From positions 1-30,630 of the forward strand of contig JAVVFH010000013.1 of NCBI GenBank assembly GCA_032250585.1: 30,630 nt of DNA, in the 5' to 3' direction. The notes under the pieces were generated by a model, which was given only the letters and a program-made list of their open reading frames with translations, was not told the origin of the DNA and did no database searches. The stretch comes from JAVVFH01 sp032250585. GTDB taxonomy: Bacteria > Pseudomonadota > Gammaproteobacteria > Xanthomonadales > SZUA-36. Positions 30,185 to 30,630 of the stretch are shown here, piece by piece (within the stretch, counting starts at the first letter, position 1; every line of letters starts with the position of its first letter). The translations under genes and the position numbers were made by a program.

Positions 30185-30628
30185 CTAAAAACGCCCGCTC
30201 TCTTTCGCCAGACGCTCAAGCAAGGGGGCCGGCTGCCAGTCTTCAGCGCGCAGGCTGTCCCGGAACTCGCAGATTTTCGCATAGACCTTGTCCAGCCCGA
30301 CGGTGGAGCCGTAAAACATCGGCCCGCCGCGCCAGGCCGGGAAACCGTAGCCGTAAATGTAGACCACGTCGATGTCGCCGGGACGCTGGGCGATGCCTTC
30401 CTCGAGAACCCGCGCGCCCTCGTTGATCAGCGGGTAAATCACGCGCTCCACGATTTCTTCGTCGCTGAAGCTCCGCGCTTCGATACCGAGTTTATCGGCT
30501 TCGGCGCGGATCATCGCCTCCACTTCCGGATCCTCCACGCGCCGGCGGGTTTCCGGATCGTAGCGATAATAGCCCGCCCCGGATTTCTGCCCCAGCCGAC
30601 CCTGCTCCACCAGTTGATCGGCGACGTG
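30185..30628 (-). CDS. C-terminal part of a FadB/FadJ-like 3-hydroxyacyl-CoA dehydrogenase (partial)
   Basis: About 147 residues on the minus strand, open to the window edge. It begins HVADQLVEQGRLGQKSGAGY, the G-Q-K-x-G-x-G-[FY]-Y motif at the end of the first 3HCDH C-terminal domain. The second follows, with RVIYPLINEGARVLEEGIAQ and VVYIYGYGFPAWRGGPMFYG, typical of the multifunctional beta-oxidation proteins. The full protein would hydrate enoyl-CoA and oxidise 3-hydroxyacyl-CoA. The N-terminal hydratase and NAD domains lie outside the window. Whether it is FadB or FadJ cannot be decided. Confidence 0.88.
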   Translation of the reverse strand, partial: HVADQLVEQGRLGQKSGAGYYRYDPETRRRVEDPEVEAMIRAEADKLGIEARSFSDEEIVERVIYPLINEGARVLEEGIAQRPGDIDVVYIYGYGFPAWRGGPMFYGSTVGLDKVYAKICEFRDSLRAEDWQPAPLLERLAKESGRF

Positions 30629-30630
30629 GG

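Noticed and set aside
1..30630. CRISPR arrays, tRNA or rRNA genes, complete prophage or integrative element
   Set aside because: No regularly spaced identical repeats, tRNA-like cloverleaf with CCA end, or integrase was recognised. The REP units are irregularly scattered and palindromic, not CRISPR repeats.

Overview
The window is high-GC bacterial DNA that most resembles a gammaproteobacterium. Supporting this are a complete Na+-NQR operon, a YejM/PbgA-type inner-membrane protein, a two-ACT-domain IlvA, and repeated short palindromes of the REP/REPIN kind (core tgtgggagcggctt-agccgcgat). No rRNA, tRNA or CRISPR array was found. The species cannot be named from this sequence.

Left part (about 1-4.2 kb). 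This is a decayed accessory region. It opens with the 3' end of an unknown gene. Next come a two-gene cassette (407-1238) behind a perfect 18-bp palindrome, the C-terminal relic of an IS481-type transposase, a probably 3'-truncated secreted protein, an intradiol dioxygenase broken by one missing base, a tail-to-tail fusion of two truncated small genes (DUF2442-like and DUF6933-like), and a parDE pair whose toxin gene is frameshifted.

Centre-left (4.4-11 kb). A HelD-like UvrD-family ATPase is followed by a small hypothetical gene, a secreted Gly/Tyr/His-rich protein, a YejM/PbgA/LapC-type protein on the minus strand and a family-11-like glycosyltransferase. REP units and a 17-bp tandem repeat lie between them.

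Centre (10.85-18.05 kb, minus strand). One tightly coupled operon encodes a hexaheme periplasmic cytochrome c, NqrA-B-C-D-E-F, NqrM and a CBS-domain protein. Most joints are overlapping stop/start codons. The cytochrome as first gene, overlapping nqrA, is the most unusual feature. NqrB also appears to lack the usual S-G-A-T flavin attachment motif.

Right-centre (18.1-19.6 kb, minus strand). An arsR-arsC-acr3 operon has an acr3 efflux gene with a large internal deletion.

Right part (19.6-30.0 kb). Branched-chain amino acid synthesis occupies this part: ilvD-leuA-leuC-leuD, then leuB, then ilvA, all on the plus strand. ilvD is preceded by a classical attenuator: a promoter, a leader ORF with seven Leu codons in twelve, an antiterminator and a terminator. 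leuB has a second attenuator-like terminator. Between leuD and leuB, on the opposite strand, sit cofD and cofC of coenzyme F420 synthesis, which is uncommon in this group and splits the usual leuCDB order. The window ends in the C-terminal part of a FadB/FadJ-like fatty-acid oxidation protein.
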